Below are positions 25,205 through 38,500 of a stretch of 64,000 nt of DNA, one piece after another (position 1 is the first letter of the stretch; each line of letters starts with the position of its first letter). A model generated the notes under the pieces. It was given only the letters and a program-made list of their open reading frames with translations. It ran no database searches and was not told the origin of the DNA. Source of the stretch: Gymnopilus junonius (lineage: Eukaryota; Basidiomycota; Agaricomycetes; Agaricales; Galerinaceae). Made by a program: the position numbers and the translations under genes. The stretch covers positions 62,001 to 126,000 of the forward strand of contig JADNYJ010000103.1 in assembly GCA_015501075.1 (NCBI GenBank), given 5' to 3'.

Positions 25205-28200
25205 ATGTCTCGCAAGGTCTCTTACAGAGCAGGATTGTTTGATTCCAAAAACCTTCTTACACTTGACAGTATTTCCGATGCTCTTTTCGAGTTTTCTGGT
25301 GTCATCAGCTCGTCCAACTGTATTCAAGCCCTTGAAGAGCTCATGGAAGAGAGCAATATCGTTGAACTTATTTTGTCATGTGGGGATTCTGTACTGTCCT
25401 TACTTTTCATGTCTCTAACCGTACCTTGCAGGCATGAACGATGAGATTCTTTTGCAGAAATGGATCCTTGAACAATTTCCGTCTGACCCCAAGTTGTTTG
25501 AGACTTCTTTTTCCTGCAAGTTGTTATGCAAGCTCTCGAAGTTCTTTTTATTTCAGTCGTCTGCAGACGACAGAGACATTTTTCAACGATATCATCAGAC
25601 TGTCGGACTCGCAGCTGAGACCTTGCAGTCGCTTTCTGCCATGACATTCTTGGAAGGTACCCCCGGAGTTAGTTCGAACCGCCCCGGGGCATCCAAGAAA
25701 CTCATGGCAAAAAGTAGTCAACGAGAGAAGAAGCAGGCAGCAAAAGCAGCTCGCAGATCATCCATTAACAAGGAGCCATTTGAAATTGTTGAAGTCCCAA
25801 TTCCTCGAACATATTCTGAACTCTCAATGACCACTACTTCTTTTATAAACCGTCTCAAAGACATTCTTGAGGTAAGATTTCCCTTTTATTGTTTGACTTG
25901 ACGTTAACAAAGATCAGTATTATTTGCGCAGAATAAGGAGCCCTGAAATATCTGCTATAATTCAAGAAAGCTTTCTGCAGCCAGCAGAACTGGAGTCTGT
26001 GTCCGGACCAGTTCTGTCTGCAGAAATCTCCCCCCCTGAAACCCCTGTAACCATGGATGTGCCAGACTTATTCCCCTTCGTTCAGCCGATGAAGTCGTGT
26101 GTAATTTTCCTGACCAGATATTGATTGCGTCTTACGTATTTCTTTCTTAGCGCTGTCTACTTCGATTCTCCCCAGGGCTTTGGTGAATGGCGCATCCTTG
26201 TGTCCACACGGGCTGATAAGAATCTCAGAGAACATCATAAGAAGTCCAGGGGCACCTTCGAAATCATCGTGAACAAAATCAAGTTCGTTGTTTCACTCGG
26301 TATGAACACTCATATTCATAATTTCTTTGCAGAGATCTTTCGCGAGGACACTTTTCACCAGACAATCATAAACGGTTAAGTGGACCGAACACAGAGATAC
26401 CGATATTTGAGGCGAAGATGACCTCAGATCTTCGTCTTATCGTATGTCATATGGACTCGTATTGTTTGTCGTCCTGACATCTGCTCTAGTATCAAGTTGA
26501 CTGCGTAGCAGATTATGATACTACTGTTGGTTTTATGCTTATTGATGACTTGAGTAACAAAACTGACACTTATTCTGATCCTTGCAGGACGAGACTCAGA
26601 GTCAGTTGCATATTTGGCTCCCTTTGTTTGACACTCATACTTTTCCAGTCCTGAGGATTTTCGGCATCTACACCCATAAACAGATGCGCACGGGTCTGTG
26701 GGACTCTGTTGCAGCGCAGCTAAGCACGAGAGGGTCAGAGTACAGGAAGAAGTAGGGCAAAGCCCTGCAACATAGTGTCGACTTTCTGCTTACGATACTC
26801 TATTTCCAGGTGCTTACGACGTGTCCTGGTAGATGGGGATGTCTATCGCCCTGCTCATTTCAGCAGTGGCTCTGTCATAGTCGAAAACGAAGCAGAAGAA
26901 GAACCTTCTCGTGTTGTCCAGAGTATGCCCATTGATCATGACAATCAGGTAAGCCTCCTCGAGTATACCTGTCAAAAGAGTAGTGACATTAAGAATAAAC
27001 AGATTCACAGGCTCCTGACGTGCGTATTCCCTTTCTGTCAAATTGATAAATTAATCAGAAAGATCTTCATTCTCATTAAATAGCCTCGAGAAATATGTTA
27101 CTATATCACAGGTTCATTCCTTTCCTTCTTTTGTAATTCATATTTTGAAATATCAATTAACAGGAATTACTTGATAGTAAGTTTCAAAGATGGATAAAGG
27201 ACGATACAACGTTTTCATATTCGAAATCTGCACAGGCATCGAGGCTGACCGCGATGTCACTTTCCCTTTTGAAGTTTCGTAAGTCAACGGTATCGATATG
27301 GATAGGTCTTACTAAATTTTGAATATGGCGACAGAGTACATGAACGGACGATTATTCAACATCCCCTCTCCTGCTATGTGTTGGGTAGAAGTGGGACTGG
27401 GTATGTGGTATTACATCGAATATTGAATATTTCCACTCATGACAAACATTAAGCAAAACGACTACCATGCTTTTCAAGATGCTGTTCATTGAGAGAGCTT
27501 ATCGAATAGCTGGCGAAAACGCGACAAGGCCGAGACAAATTTTCGTTACGCAGTCGCGAGTACTCGCAAGCAAAGTCAAGGAATTGTTTGAAACCTATCT
27601 AGCATCACTTACCACAGCGTCAACTAACATTGCAGTCGAGATGAGGCGCAAGAAAGCTGATACAGATGAATATGATTTTTTGAGGAATGACGCGGACTTC
27701 GCAGACTTGGAAAATAACCTACCACCTAAATTCGGCGAGCTGGAGGACAAACATTTTCCTATCTTCATTACTATCGACCATGTGTGTTACTATTTCAATT
27801 GCACTTGGCTGAAGATACTACTGACCATTTGGAATGCAATAGCTCTATGCCATGATTGAGGCGGAATTGGGTGAGCCACCGAAAGATCACCAGGTTACTC
27901 CTTTTAGGGCAGTAAAGGGCAAACTTGTCACCTTCGATAGGTTTTTAAGCGAATATTGGCCATATTTCAATCAGACATTGAAAAAGAGACTTCGTGAGTT
28001 TAAGTATTTCCTATTTATCTTTGATCTGATGTCGAGCCTCCTAGATCCTTCTTTGATCTTTAATGAAATCATGGGTAAGGTTCTTTCATGACACTCTCAA
28101 ACGACACCCAATTCATTTCTTGGCCATGCAGGTGTCATACTTGGCTCCAAAGGATCACTCACTTCGTCTGAAGGGCACTTAGATCGGGCAACGTATGAGA

Positions 28201-31200
28201 AGCTTTCATCCAGAACACAGCCTACTTTTGCCAACCATCGCTCAGCGGTCTATGATATTTTTGAATCTTATCAGCGAATGAAACATGAGCTACGTGATTT
28301 TGATGCCCCAGACAGGTCAGTCAATGCGTCGTCTTTAGATCAGTGGATTCAAAAACTTGTTGCAGAACGCGTAACATTCTTCAAGCACTCAAGCAGCAGC
28401 CTCTACCTGGCCAAATGTTTGACCAATTGTAAGTTCAGCTCTGCAATTGTTGAGGCTCTCAAAGCAACTGTGACTTTATTAGATATGTCGACGAAACACA
28501 AGATAATTTGCTCATTGATGCTGTGGGTTAGTATGGATCTTACTTTCGATATTCCATGTACTTAAATCATTGACGTATACCAGTGCTGCGTATGCTTTGC
28601 CGGAATGCGGATGGCCTATTCTGGGCAGGCGATACCGCACAGACCATCTCTAACGGGAGTTCTTTTCGATTCAACGACTTGAAAAGAGTCATGTTTCAAA
28701 TTGAAGTGAGCCGCGTCCCAACTATTTCCTGAATATGTGTGATTACCCACAGTTACAGGCCCATGTACCTAAGTCAACGGACTCGGAACCTATGAAACGG
28801 AACAGGTCGAAGGAACCAAAGATGTTTCATCTAGCCGTCAACTACCGTTCGCATGCTGGAATTGTCAATTGTGCACATTCTGTCATAGACCTGATTCAAC
28901 AGTACTGGCCATATAGTATTGATATCTTACCACGAGAACTGGGCGCCGTGGTTGGAGCCATACCGATCTTCTACCGAGATATTTACCCTGAATTTATCCG
29001 GGATGTAAGTCTAATAGTCGCATTAGTTACAACGTCTGTCATGACAAGGTATGACCACAGGGCCATTTTCTATCTCGAGATAGGAACAGGTATATTTGGT
29101 CTTGGATTACTCAGGCAAATCTTTGCTCACCTTAGTTTAGGAGGGAAAAGATCGAATTAGGTGCAGATCAATGTCAGTCGCTCTGATTCTGATGCAATAT
29201 CTGTCACCTGAGCCTGCTCGCAATTTTAGGTATCCTTGTTCGTGATGACGCCGCCAAGAAGCGACTGCTCGAGGAAATCGGTAAAGTTGGACTCGTCCTG
29301 TAAGATCTGCTCCCCGTGATAGTACTATGTTAATACTCACTTCTTTGTAGTACTCTTTACGACAGCAAAGGTCTGGAATTCAATGATGTACTTGTCCTCA
29401 TTCCCTTCCCCCTGTCGGCTTCATCTCACTTTACAACACCAGGTCTTCCTGTATAATTTTTTCCATGACTCCATTGTTGATGCCTCTCAATGGAGGTTGG
29501 TACTCAATGGTATCTTGGAAGAAACTTCCCAATCACCTCAAGCCGTTCCGAAGTTCGATCCAACACGGCATGCTGCAATCTGCTCTGAGGTACTGCCTCT
29601 CCATAGTTTTTTGCAAAACCTAGATGTAGAACTCATTCTTTCACCTTTCTCCAGCTTAAGTTTCTTTACGTGGCTATTACTCGCGCTCGAAACAACTTGC
29701 GTATTGCAGATGAATCGTTGAAGGGCGAATCGATGAGGGTCCGTCAACGCTGACGATCTAGGATCATTCTACTAAGCTAACCATTTACTTTGCAAAGGCC
29801 CTCTGGGAGAGTCGTGGCGAGATTCAAAGTTGTTACCCAGTTGATGACCTATCTGACTTTGCCGTGCCATCCAGTAGAGATGACTGGGAAAAAAGGGCAG
29901 CTGAGTTTTTCAGGCATGAAAAGTACGCTCTAGCGAGAGACAGCTACGAAAAGGCCTGCAAGCCAAAAGCAGCTGCCATCTCTCATGCCTTCTATTTACG
30001 TCAAGTTGCCATCAGAACGCCAGCCAGACAGAAAGATGGAGTCAATCAACGTACCAAAGCTTTTCGTGCAGCTGCCGAAGCATTTTCCTTGTGTGCATGT
30101 GAAGCCCAAGACGTCCAGGCCAAAAAAGGATATTACAGACTGTCTGCAAAATGTTCTGAACAAGCCAGTGACTCGGCCTCTGACCTTTCGTTAGCGGCGA
30201 AAAGGTACCGGCTAGCCGAAGATTTCTTCGACGCTGCAAAACTCTTCCGCCGGTGTGGACACTTTGAAGATCTTCACGATATTCTCATCAACCACAGAGA
30301 CAAGATCGCAGGCGCTGACACAGATGTTTTGGACGCACTTCAAGGCGTAGCTCGTCTGTACTTTGTCTCGAAGAAAGATTACTCGTAAGTGCATTACAGC
30401 CCTGCTTTGTGCTCTTCATTGACATTCCATTCCCTACCTTACAGGAAAACACATCAACTTTTTTCGACATTCGAAGAGGAGATTGAATTTCTGGAAGATT
30501 GCGATTTCGATCTGGCGCAATTAGATCTACTTCTTCTTCACGGAAGGAAGTCAGAGGCCGCGGGTGTTCACTTGGCTGAAGGACGAATAATAGAGGCAAT
30601 CGACCTATTCATTGATGACGGCAATGCCGAAAAGGCCAAAGAATGCATTTTTCAAGGTCTGTGGGAGCGATTATCATTCGGGTTTTTTAAATCTCCAGAC
30701 ACGGAGATAAATTGGCAGCAAATTGGAGAACTCCTCGATCGTTTTGATTCCCTTGATCAATCTTTAATGCCCGAATTTGATCTTCTCGAGGTATGTGAGA
30801 TCGACTTGTCCAGCTGATTCCGCAACTCACGCTGCTAGCTTGAAATGTTTCGAACCATATTTTCGAGAGAATTCAATAAACTTTCTCATTTGGCCGACAA
30901 ATTCCTTGTTGCTGGAAAACTGAATGCCGCCCTCCTCTGCCTGGATTATCAATTCGCAGACACACCTGAGTTTACAGGTTTAGATATGCTGCAACTTCTG
31001 CAGATTCTGAAACAATTCTGGCGTTACATCTGTATCTTGCAAGATCTTGCCTTCCAAGTCGATCCTACTGTTGAGAAAGGCACCTGGGCGCTCATTGGAA
31101 TTAAACAGCAAGACGACGATTTTCTGGTACCTCCTAACAGTTTGATTCATCGCCATATCTTGCGTCTGGAAACACATGGCAACGAGGTCGAGGAAAGCAT

Positions 31201-33800
31201 TTCTTCAGTGCGGGTTCTCTCTGGGAATGAGCTAAGGGCTTGTTTTCACAAATGCATGCAAAACCGCTTACAGGATCGTGTGGCAAGGGAAAACGACATG
31301 TGTCGCAGAGCACTAGGCTTCATCAAGCATCCTTGTCTTCGCCATTTAACTAAATATGATTGCGACCCCTTAACCTGCAGGAGAAGCCATCGATTGCCAG
31401 ATGTTTCTTGGTTCCGCCACTTGGTTGATTTGCATCTGCTACAGATCCTCATCTACAGTACCATATGGCGCATCGAGTCTCCCCGCGAAGCGAATTCTCA
31501 ACAACGGTATACATATTATAATCCACTTTTCAGCAATTTTATTGACATTCATGAGTATAGGTTCTGGATAGGACGACTATACGACGTGCTCAATCCTCCT
31601 CACTACTCGTTAGGTTCGCCCTGTCTTGTTCCGGAGGACGATTTCGACATCAGAAAAGCTCTCACCACGCTATTGGATTGGATTCGCAAAATAACTTCGG
31701 ATCTGGATTGTTGGCGACCTTCCTTTTTAACCCTTGTCATGCAAACGGCTGACCTCGCCTTTACGTTCGACAAAAAACAAGCGTCTGTTTATATGTACCG
31801 CTCAAATTTCATTGCCTCTCCGATGAATGTCCCTGGCAGATACCTTAGGGGAGAGACCCGCCAAAATACTCTTCACGAACTTCTGGTATCTTTCAATGGT
31901 AGAGGCTCTTCAAGTTTGTTGATGGGCATTCTGTTCATTCGGTAAGTCGTCCGTCAGTTATCCCAGACTCCAAATCAACATGCTTACTTTCGTCATCCAA
32001 CCAGACATATAATGGAACTATCGATTCCTGTAGACATCAATGCCTACTTTGCTTTTATCGAAAAGATTTGTGGGTCGCTGATTGCCTTCGGTAAATACCA
32101 ATGGAGACAGAGCTTTCACAATGTCGTCCTGCCTCGAAGTTGGTTGACTGCTATCATGAAGCAATTTGATCCAGTCGAGGTAGCAGAGCAGGATGCTTCT
32201 CGGTTCTGGCTATTGTTGCAGCCCCTGGAGGAACTCTTACGGGCCATTTATTTCAGCTCTCCAAAATCTGGTGAGGGGCATCTACATTGCTTATAGCTGT
32301 GTCCCTGACCCTTACTCATGCCTGCTCACCCTAGAGCATCTTCTATACGGCCATGGTTTCGGCAATACGATTGCTAACCAAGGAAATGTTATCCGTAGTA
32401 TTTACCTAAGCAGGATGTGAGTATCATATGAATTAGTTGCTGAAAGAAAGCATGAACTAAGTTTCGGTTGTGCCAGATGCCGGTGCTTGGGATTGCGTGA
32501 GTGAAGATGCTCTTTCGTTCAGTTTTTATTTCGGCCTCAGAACTGATCATGACCTGTTGTAGTCTTCTATAATATCGGTGTTATTACATTTCGAAACCAA
32601 ATACGCAACATCTTCTCCTCTCTTCGTCAGAATGAACACCATGGTTTCTCTCATCTTTATGCGAGGTAAGGTGTCACCTTTTTTTTGAGGTACTGGATGT
32701 CAATACTTACTCGAATACAAGGTACATTTTTGCGGAAGACGATTTAGCCATTCTAAAAGCCACCCGTCGCTCTGTGCAAGATTCGCCTCTGGACGAAATG
32801 GTTCAGATTTTCCATTCAGAACGCGTTCAGTACCCGATCCGAGATGTTTTCGGCCTCCGAAGAATAGTATATACAAAACAAGAAGACCTCATTGATCTTC
32901 TTAGTGAATCTTCCTGCACTATTGCGCAGTTCGACAAGGATGTACCCCAAACACTCACTTCGGAAACACTCACTACAGACACTGTACCCCTCGAAGAAGA
33001 ACAAGAAGATGATCTCTCATCCTCCGAAGGATATGGGGAGGCTGCGGATACAGACGCCATCCCTGAGGTCGAAATTCCAGAAGATGTTCATGGTGGTCAC
33101 TCGGAGGAAGAAATAGCTGCTGCCTTGCTATTGCAAAGTTTTTGTAGAAAGGTATTGCAGCGAAAGCATTCAGACAACGAGCCCGGTCTCGATGGGGATA
33201 TATACCGATGGTCTCTGCAATATTCGAAGTACACTCCGCTGTGCCTCAATCGAAGCTATAAGATGCGAATGCTGTGCTTCCTCCCTCTGCTTCAGGCTTC
33301 CTTGCAACCTCTGCTGGCTTTGCTGCTGGCAAGGAAAAAAGAACTAAACAAGATGCTTACTTCGGAGGATGTCAAACACGAGCAGCTGGATGAGGTGGGA
33401 TTGACTCTATCGCGTGCCAGGTAAGTGTATTACGAGCTGGCGCGGAACGTGAAGTTCATGCTAAGAGCTAATTAGCGACATCATCAAGACTGTCAAGCGT
33501 CTTCAGAACGCATTGCATCCCAAATCCGAACTGCACCGGCGTGAAAATATCGATACACTGAAACAAAATGTTGAGGAGGTATTGAACCTATGCGGCCTTG
33601 AACTACCTGTCCAGCTGCCAGAGGAGGTGAGAGCGAAGTTAGGAATTGTCCATATAGGCATGATACAGACGCCCCCAACTCTTGAGATCATCACCAACCA
33701 GAATGAGAAAAGACCTGCACTGAACACAGAGGACCTCACCGATTTTGTCGACCATGGAAAGGACTGGGAAGATCCAGAAGACGACGACACCGAGCAATAA
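25205..33800 (+). CDS. TRANK1-like UvrD/Rep superfamily 1 helicase-domain protein
   Basis: This is one very large gene with more than 25 short introns, probably over 2,300 residues. The N-terminal region is helical (MSRKVSYRAGLFDSKNLLTL). The helicase core contains Walker A HPLSCYVLGRSGTGKTT, split by an intron at 27400-27453; Walker B YVDETQDN near 28485; motif III LFWAGDTAQTIS at 28619-28660; motif IV AVNYRSHAGIVN at 28840; motif V LYDSKGLEFNDV near 29345-29390; and motif VI YVAITRARNNL near 29670-29700. Helical TPR-like repeats follow (RDSYEKACKPKAA, AAKRYRLAEDFFDAAKLF), then a C-terminal domain with an IQ-like segment (AAALLLQSFCRKVLQRK) near 33115. The architecture matches TPR-and-ankyrin-repeat-containing protein 1-like proteins expanded in basidiomycetes. 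Their biological role is unknown. ATG 25205 sits in a good context (cccaccATGT). No frame breaks were noticed. Confidence 0.82.
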
Positions 33801-35034
33801 TGAAGCAAAGATTCGGTGTAATAACCTGACTGGAAATCAACTTGCCTGTTTTATATAGGACCCTATTTGTCGTCAGTCTCCAAATGATACTTACTCCTAT
33901 ATATGTCGTATCAACGAAAATTTCCTTGGGATTAAAAATATTAGAACTGCCCTCGGACTTGCCACTGGCCATGGTCACGAAGAGTTTTATATCGATGTTT
34001 GATTCCTTTGGGGGTTCCTCCCCACAATGCTCCTTTCTTGTCTATCGTATACAAATCGATATGTCTTAGTTTATCGATGGATTAATGGTCGCGCTTGGGT
34101 CGCGCGTTGGAAGGATGCTCGTGATTTATACAAGGTTTATAGGCCCGTAGCTCAACGATCCAATTCAGAGAGGTAGCAAGAGGCACAACTTGCCAGTACC
34201 AGATCCACCAAAGGGTTAAATCTATAAAGCCGCGGAAGACGAGTTTGAAGTTTTATTACACTCGAGAAGCTAGCATGCATTTTAACAATGACATCGTGGT
34301 GGTGACTGTAAGCAGCTGTACGTAAGCGAAGATGCCACTCCAAGACTGAATGCGTCCGAGTCTACCTCTGGCACGTACATATCTTCGAGTTATCACTCAA
34401 GTTTGTTTTTACTGATGGCTTCTGGTCAGATATTGCATGCCCTGCTTCTGCTTGGCTTCTCCTATTCGACTCGTCTGTTCAGCCATAAGCATGCCAACTC
34501 CATCTGGAAGCCAACAGGTATCATATATCTGGTTGTACACAAGCTTGGGAAACCTTGGTCAATCCAATAGCCTTGCTTTGCAATTGAGAATCACAATAGG
34601 AAAGGATTCAATTGAAACCTGGATCGTACCTTGCTACCAGTCATTGTCATTGTTTTTCACTGTCACCATGATCTCACCCGTATCAACCCTGCATTCTACT
34701 TCTGTACACTCCACTGACTCATGTCCGGCACAAGTTCATATATGTTTATATTCAATCCTTTAATTGCAGGGAAAATATCAAGGCACGAATGACTCATCTG
34801 ATGTCCTTGCGGTCATCTGAATGTTATCTGCTCCCTGGCCTCTCAAAAGGCCTTGCCATTACCCTCGTATTTGACATTTATGTGGAGGCGATTTCGTACA
34901 TAATATGATGGTGTCTTGTCAGATGACATTGTCTGACATCTAGACACCCGTGGCGTTCGGGATTGGCTGGCTGAGCGCTTGTTATAAGTTGGCTCTTCAA
35001 TCTAGAATGATCCTCTTCGTACTTAGGCCGTACG
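33801..35034. other. Gene-free stretch, 1.2 kb
   Basis: I find no supported gene here. There are short frames on both strands without family resemblance, and a TTATAAG element near 34980 that may serve the coiled-coil gene downstream. Confidence 0.45.
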
Positions 35035-35503
35035 ATGTCTTATGTGAGTAACATTACTCCTAGCATTTTTGACGAGGCCATCTGATGTATATTGCAGTCA
35101 CAATATGAAGACGTGTACTCCCCAGAGACGTCCCAGCAACAGATGGTTGTTGCTCGCCAGTAAGGGTTTCTTCTATGTTTAACTACGAGAAAGAAACCGA
35201 ATTCGCTTTAGGCAGTTTTCGAATGAAGTTGCATTGTTCAGACAGAATATGCAGCAACAGCAGAATGCTATTGACAATGAGAAGCGTGTAGTTGAAGATT
35301 CGAAAAGACGTGTACAGGAACAAGAAGCCAGTAACTGGCGCAGAACCGAAGTTATAAGAGCACAGGAGGCAAATATAGATAATCAAACTGCCGTGGTCAA
35401 AAGGGACCAAGAATCACTTGCGAGACGGGAACAGCAAATTCAATTATTGGAGGATCAACGTCGTCGAAATCGGTTCGTTAGATGGCTCGAACGTAACTCT
35501 TAA
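35035..35503 (+). CDS. Small coiled-coil protein, about 120 aa
   Basis: There are three exons: 35035-35043 (only 9 nt: Met-Ser-Tyr), 35098-35159 and 35212-35503. Splicing gives a continuous frame: MSYSQYEDVYSPETSQQQ, then QQFSNEVALFRQNMQQQQ, then a strongly heptad-like, Glu/Gln/Arg-rich coiled coil of about 70 residues, ending RFVRWLERNS. The donors GTGAGT and GTAAGG and the acceptors are clean. It has no signal peptide or membrane segment, and no function is recognised. The gene lies immediately upstream of the ARM-repeat gene in the same orientation, with about 60 bp from its stop to the next ATG, so the two could share a transcript or the boundary could be misplaced. Confidence 0.65.
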
Positions 35504-35562
35504 AGACTGACAGCTTCAACAACAGAACAGTATCAGTTGTATATATTGAAGACTCTTTTGCG

Positions 35563-38500
35563 ATGCTGAGCCCTAGAGCTGTCGTTGAGAATTTGACGTA
35601 CGTGGTAGATTGTCTCTCCATTGGTCCCTTTTCCCTTTGCTCATTATTCTTTTCAATACAGAAACTCCAGCAGTAAGATTCGGAAGCACGCAATGGACAA
35701 CATTTCGGCCTGCATAGGTGATTACGCCCAAAAAGAAAATATTGTTTTCTTTTTGATTCAAGAATTAGCAGGTTTCCTGGGTTTTAGCAAGACAGTATCT
35801 CCCACTTTTGTGCACTTCACTCCCCAAGATATTGCTCCATATCTCCTTCCTAAGCTTCACCAGCTAGTTTCCTCTTCAATGAAGCCAGTAGATTCTGTGA
35901 TTCGGTTCGCAGAGGAATCTGTCTCTGCACCTCCTATGGCAAAAGCCATGGCCCTTGCTGGACAGTGCTCGCGCTTGGCCGAGTACTTAATAGAGACGAA
36001 TGAGTTCGTTAGTAGGTTGGCCATTTGCTGTCTCCGCCAGATGGTTAGGATGGAAACGTCGGTCGTCAAAGCTGCATATGAAGCCATGGCACTTGTCATA
36101 CCTCAGATTCCTATCCAAGAAAGCCCTGAGCAGCCCCTACATCCCTCTATTGACTTCGTCAAAGAAGTAGCACCAAAGATCATTGAAGATTGCTTCAGCA
36201 ACGGTCTTTGGTTAGCTGTCGCACCTCTGGTCGGACATCACATCACATCCATACGACAAATCGTGTTGCGAAAGGTTGTTTTGTTAGCCCGGCAGTCTGA
36301 CCGAAACCAGGATGGCATTGTTGAGGCTCACATTTTAGGCATATTAGGCCCATACTACCAGCTTGCGTCTCCACCCCCTGATGTTGTTGACTTCTTCGTG
36401 GAACTACTACCCTTGGTAACCGAAAAACTTTGCCGCCGGCCTATGTCTATTCTGTGGCTTTTGAAGCGCCTCAACGATCCGAGCCCAAAAATAAATGCCA
36501 CTGTTATTGATGCATTCCGTAAGTGCATGGCAAATGACGACCCCACGGTTTACCAGATGTTCGTCAAGGCAGAGCTCTTGCGAAAACTCGATGAGCCGCC
36601 CATACAGCAGTCCCCCGCAATTACGAATCTCATATGCCAACTGCTTCCAGTGTTGGCCATCCCATACGCGCATATGAAAGCTGTAGAAGGAATCATTCAG
36701 TATTTGGATCACAGTGACCCTACTGTCGCAACTGCATGCTTGTCAGCATGTGTCAAGATTGTCAAGTCCACCTTAGAAGATCGCACTCATCTATACACTG
36801 TCGTTTCAAAGCTCAATCTAGCCAAGGAAAGTACACTGAAACTCTATGACCACTCAATGCTGGCGTTCTGTAAAGATTGGGCTTCAGCTGGCGATTATGG
36901 CATGATTGCGCAGCATCTACAACACTCTGAACAGCGAATTCGCACTCCAGCACAGCAAGTATGGCATGACCTTGTATGCAACTCTACCACTGCCCGTTCA
37001 AAAATTGTCCACGACAATCTCCTCGATGTTGTCTTCGAGCTCTGCGGCTCTGAGTATAATGATGTTGTCATCCTGGGAGCTACATGCTGCTTATACATGG
37101 CAGTCGAGATTACGAAGGCCGGCGTCATCCCTACCAAGAAACTTGTTACCTTGCTGAGTCACCCAAACCTGCTCCTGCGACAGGCTGCATTACGGGGTGT
37201 TCAAGCTGCTTCAGAGAGCAGTGACGGAAACTGCAAAGTACTCTTGGAGGCAGAAGCATTCAAGGCTCTGCAAACATTTTTCGAAACGTACCCGAAAGAC
37301 CTCCCAGATAATGCACAGAAGATTCTCACACGTTTAGCACCTTTCTTGCGTACGTCTTCCGAGGCATGCGCCGGGCTCCTACAACTTCTTGAGTAAGTGT
37401 ATAGAATGCGTACTCCGATAAATACAACTGATGACATGCTTTTATTAAGATGCAGCTTGCTAACGGTGCAGCATGCAGCACGCGATGCGTTGTCGACTAT
37501 TTCCAATACCAATCTTGGTAACCGAGAAACTCTGCGAGCTGTCGTCCTCAATCGCCTTGAACTACCAACCGAGTCATTAATCGAATTTGCTGTCAAAGCG
37601 ATCCAGGATTGGATCGGCCCTGACCTTGCTCAGCTTAACGATTTTCCTACGTTCTTTAGCCTCGTCGAACACTCCGACAGACGCATACAAACGGCAGCAT
37701 TAATTTCTTTGAAGCAGAGGTTATCCAACACAGAGTATCAGGAGTCGCTGGAAAAGGCGAACATAATTTTCATGCTCCGTTCATTGTCTAACAGCGACAA
37801 TCCAGAGGCTTTAAACTTCGTCACAGTTGCATTGCGTGTGCTGGCATTGTCATTGGGTCGGAACGGCCATGCCAGTAATATCATTAATTTTTTGGTGCAC
37901 AAGGAGCCGAAGGTGCGCGAAGGTGCGGCTGCAGCTCTCGAAGCCATCTCCAATGGATCTGCGAGAGATCGTAAATTCCTGCTCGAAGAAGATGTTATCG
38001 AGAGGCTTGTGGGTCATGATGATCCTTTAGAAGAAACCCAAATACACCTTTTAGCTTCCATCATTCCGATGCTTTCTCTTGACTACCTTGAATCGGGCAA
38101 GGCGGATTTAGTTTTCAAACTAGTGGAGTGAGTGATACTATCTGGTATTGATATCGATAGCGATGACTGACAACTGTGTACATTCAGTCATTCACAGCAG
38201 CAAGTCCGTAGTGCAACAAACAAGTCGCTTGTTGCGATCGCAAGTGGCACAATGGAACAGAAAGCCTATTTGCGTGATGCCCTTCTACCTCGGCTTGACC
38301 AGGCTTCCCCATTGCTTCGTGAAGTTGCAGCCAACTGCCTCTCGCGATCTTTAGCAAATGATCTTGTAAACGACGGCGATTTCATTCGGATCTTTCGTAT
38401 ATTCCATAATGAAGACGCGCGTGTGCGGGAGCCCCTCATCGCCCAACTCCAGACTTACATTCAAGGATCGGATGAGACCGCACGTAGACGACTTGTTGAT

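Noticed and set aside
34142..34220. GGCCCGTAGCTCAA resembling a tRNA 5' end
   Set aside because: No anticodon stem or T arm follows; a cloverleaf cannot be drawn.
37201..37596. 131-codon minus-strand frame opposite the ARM-repeat gene
   Set aside because: Antisense shadow of a strongly conserved coding exon.
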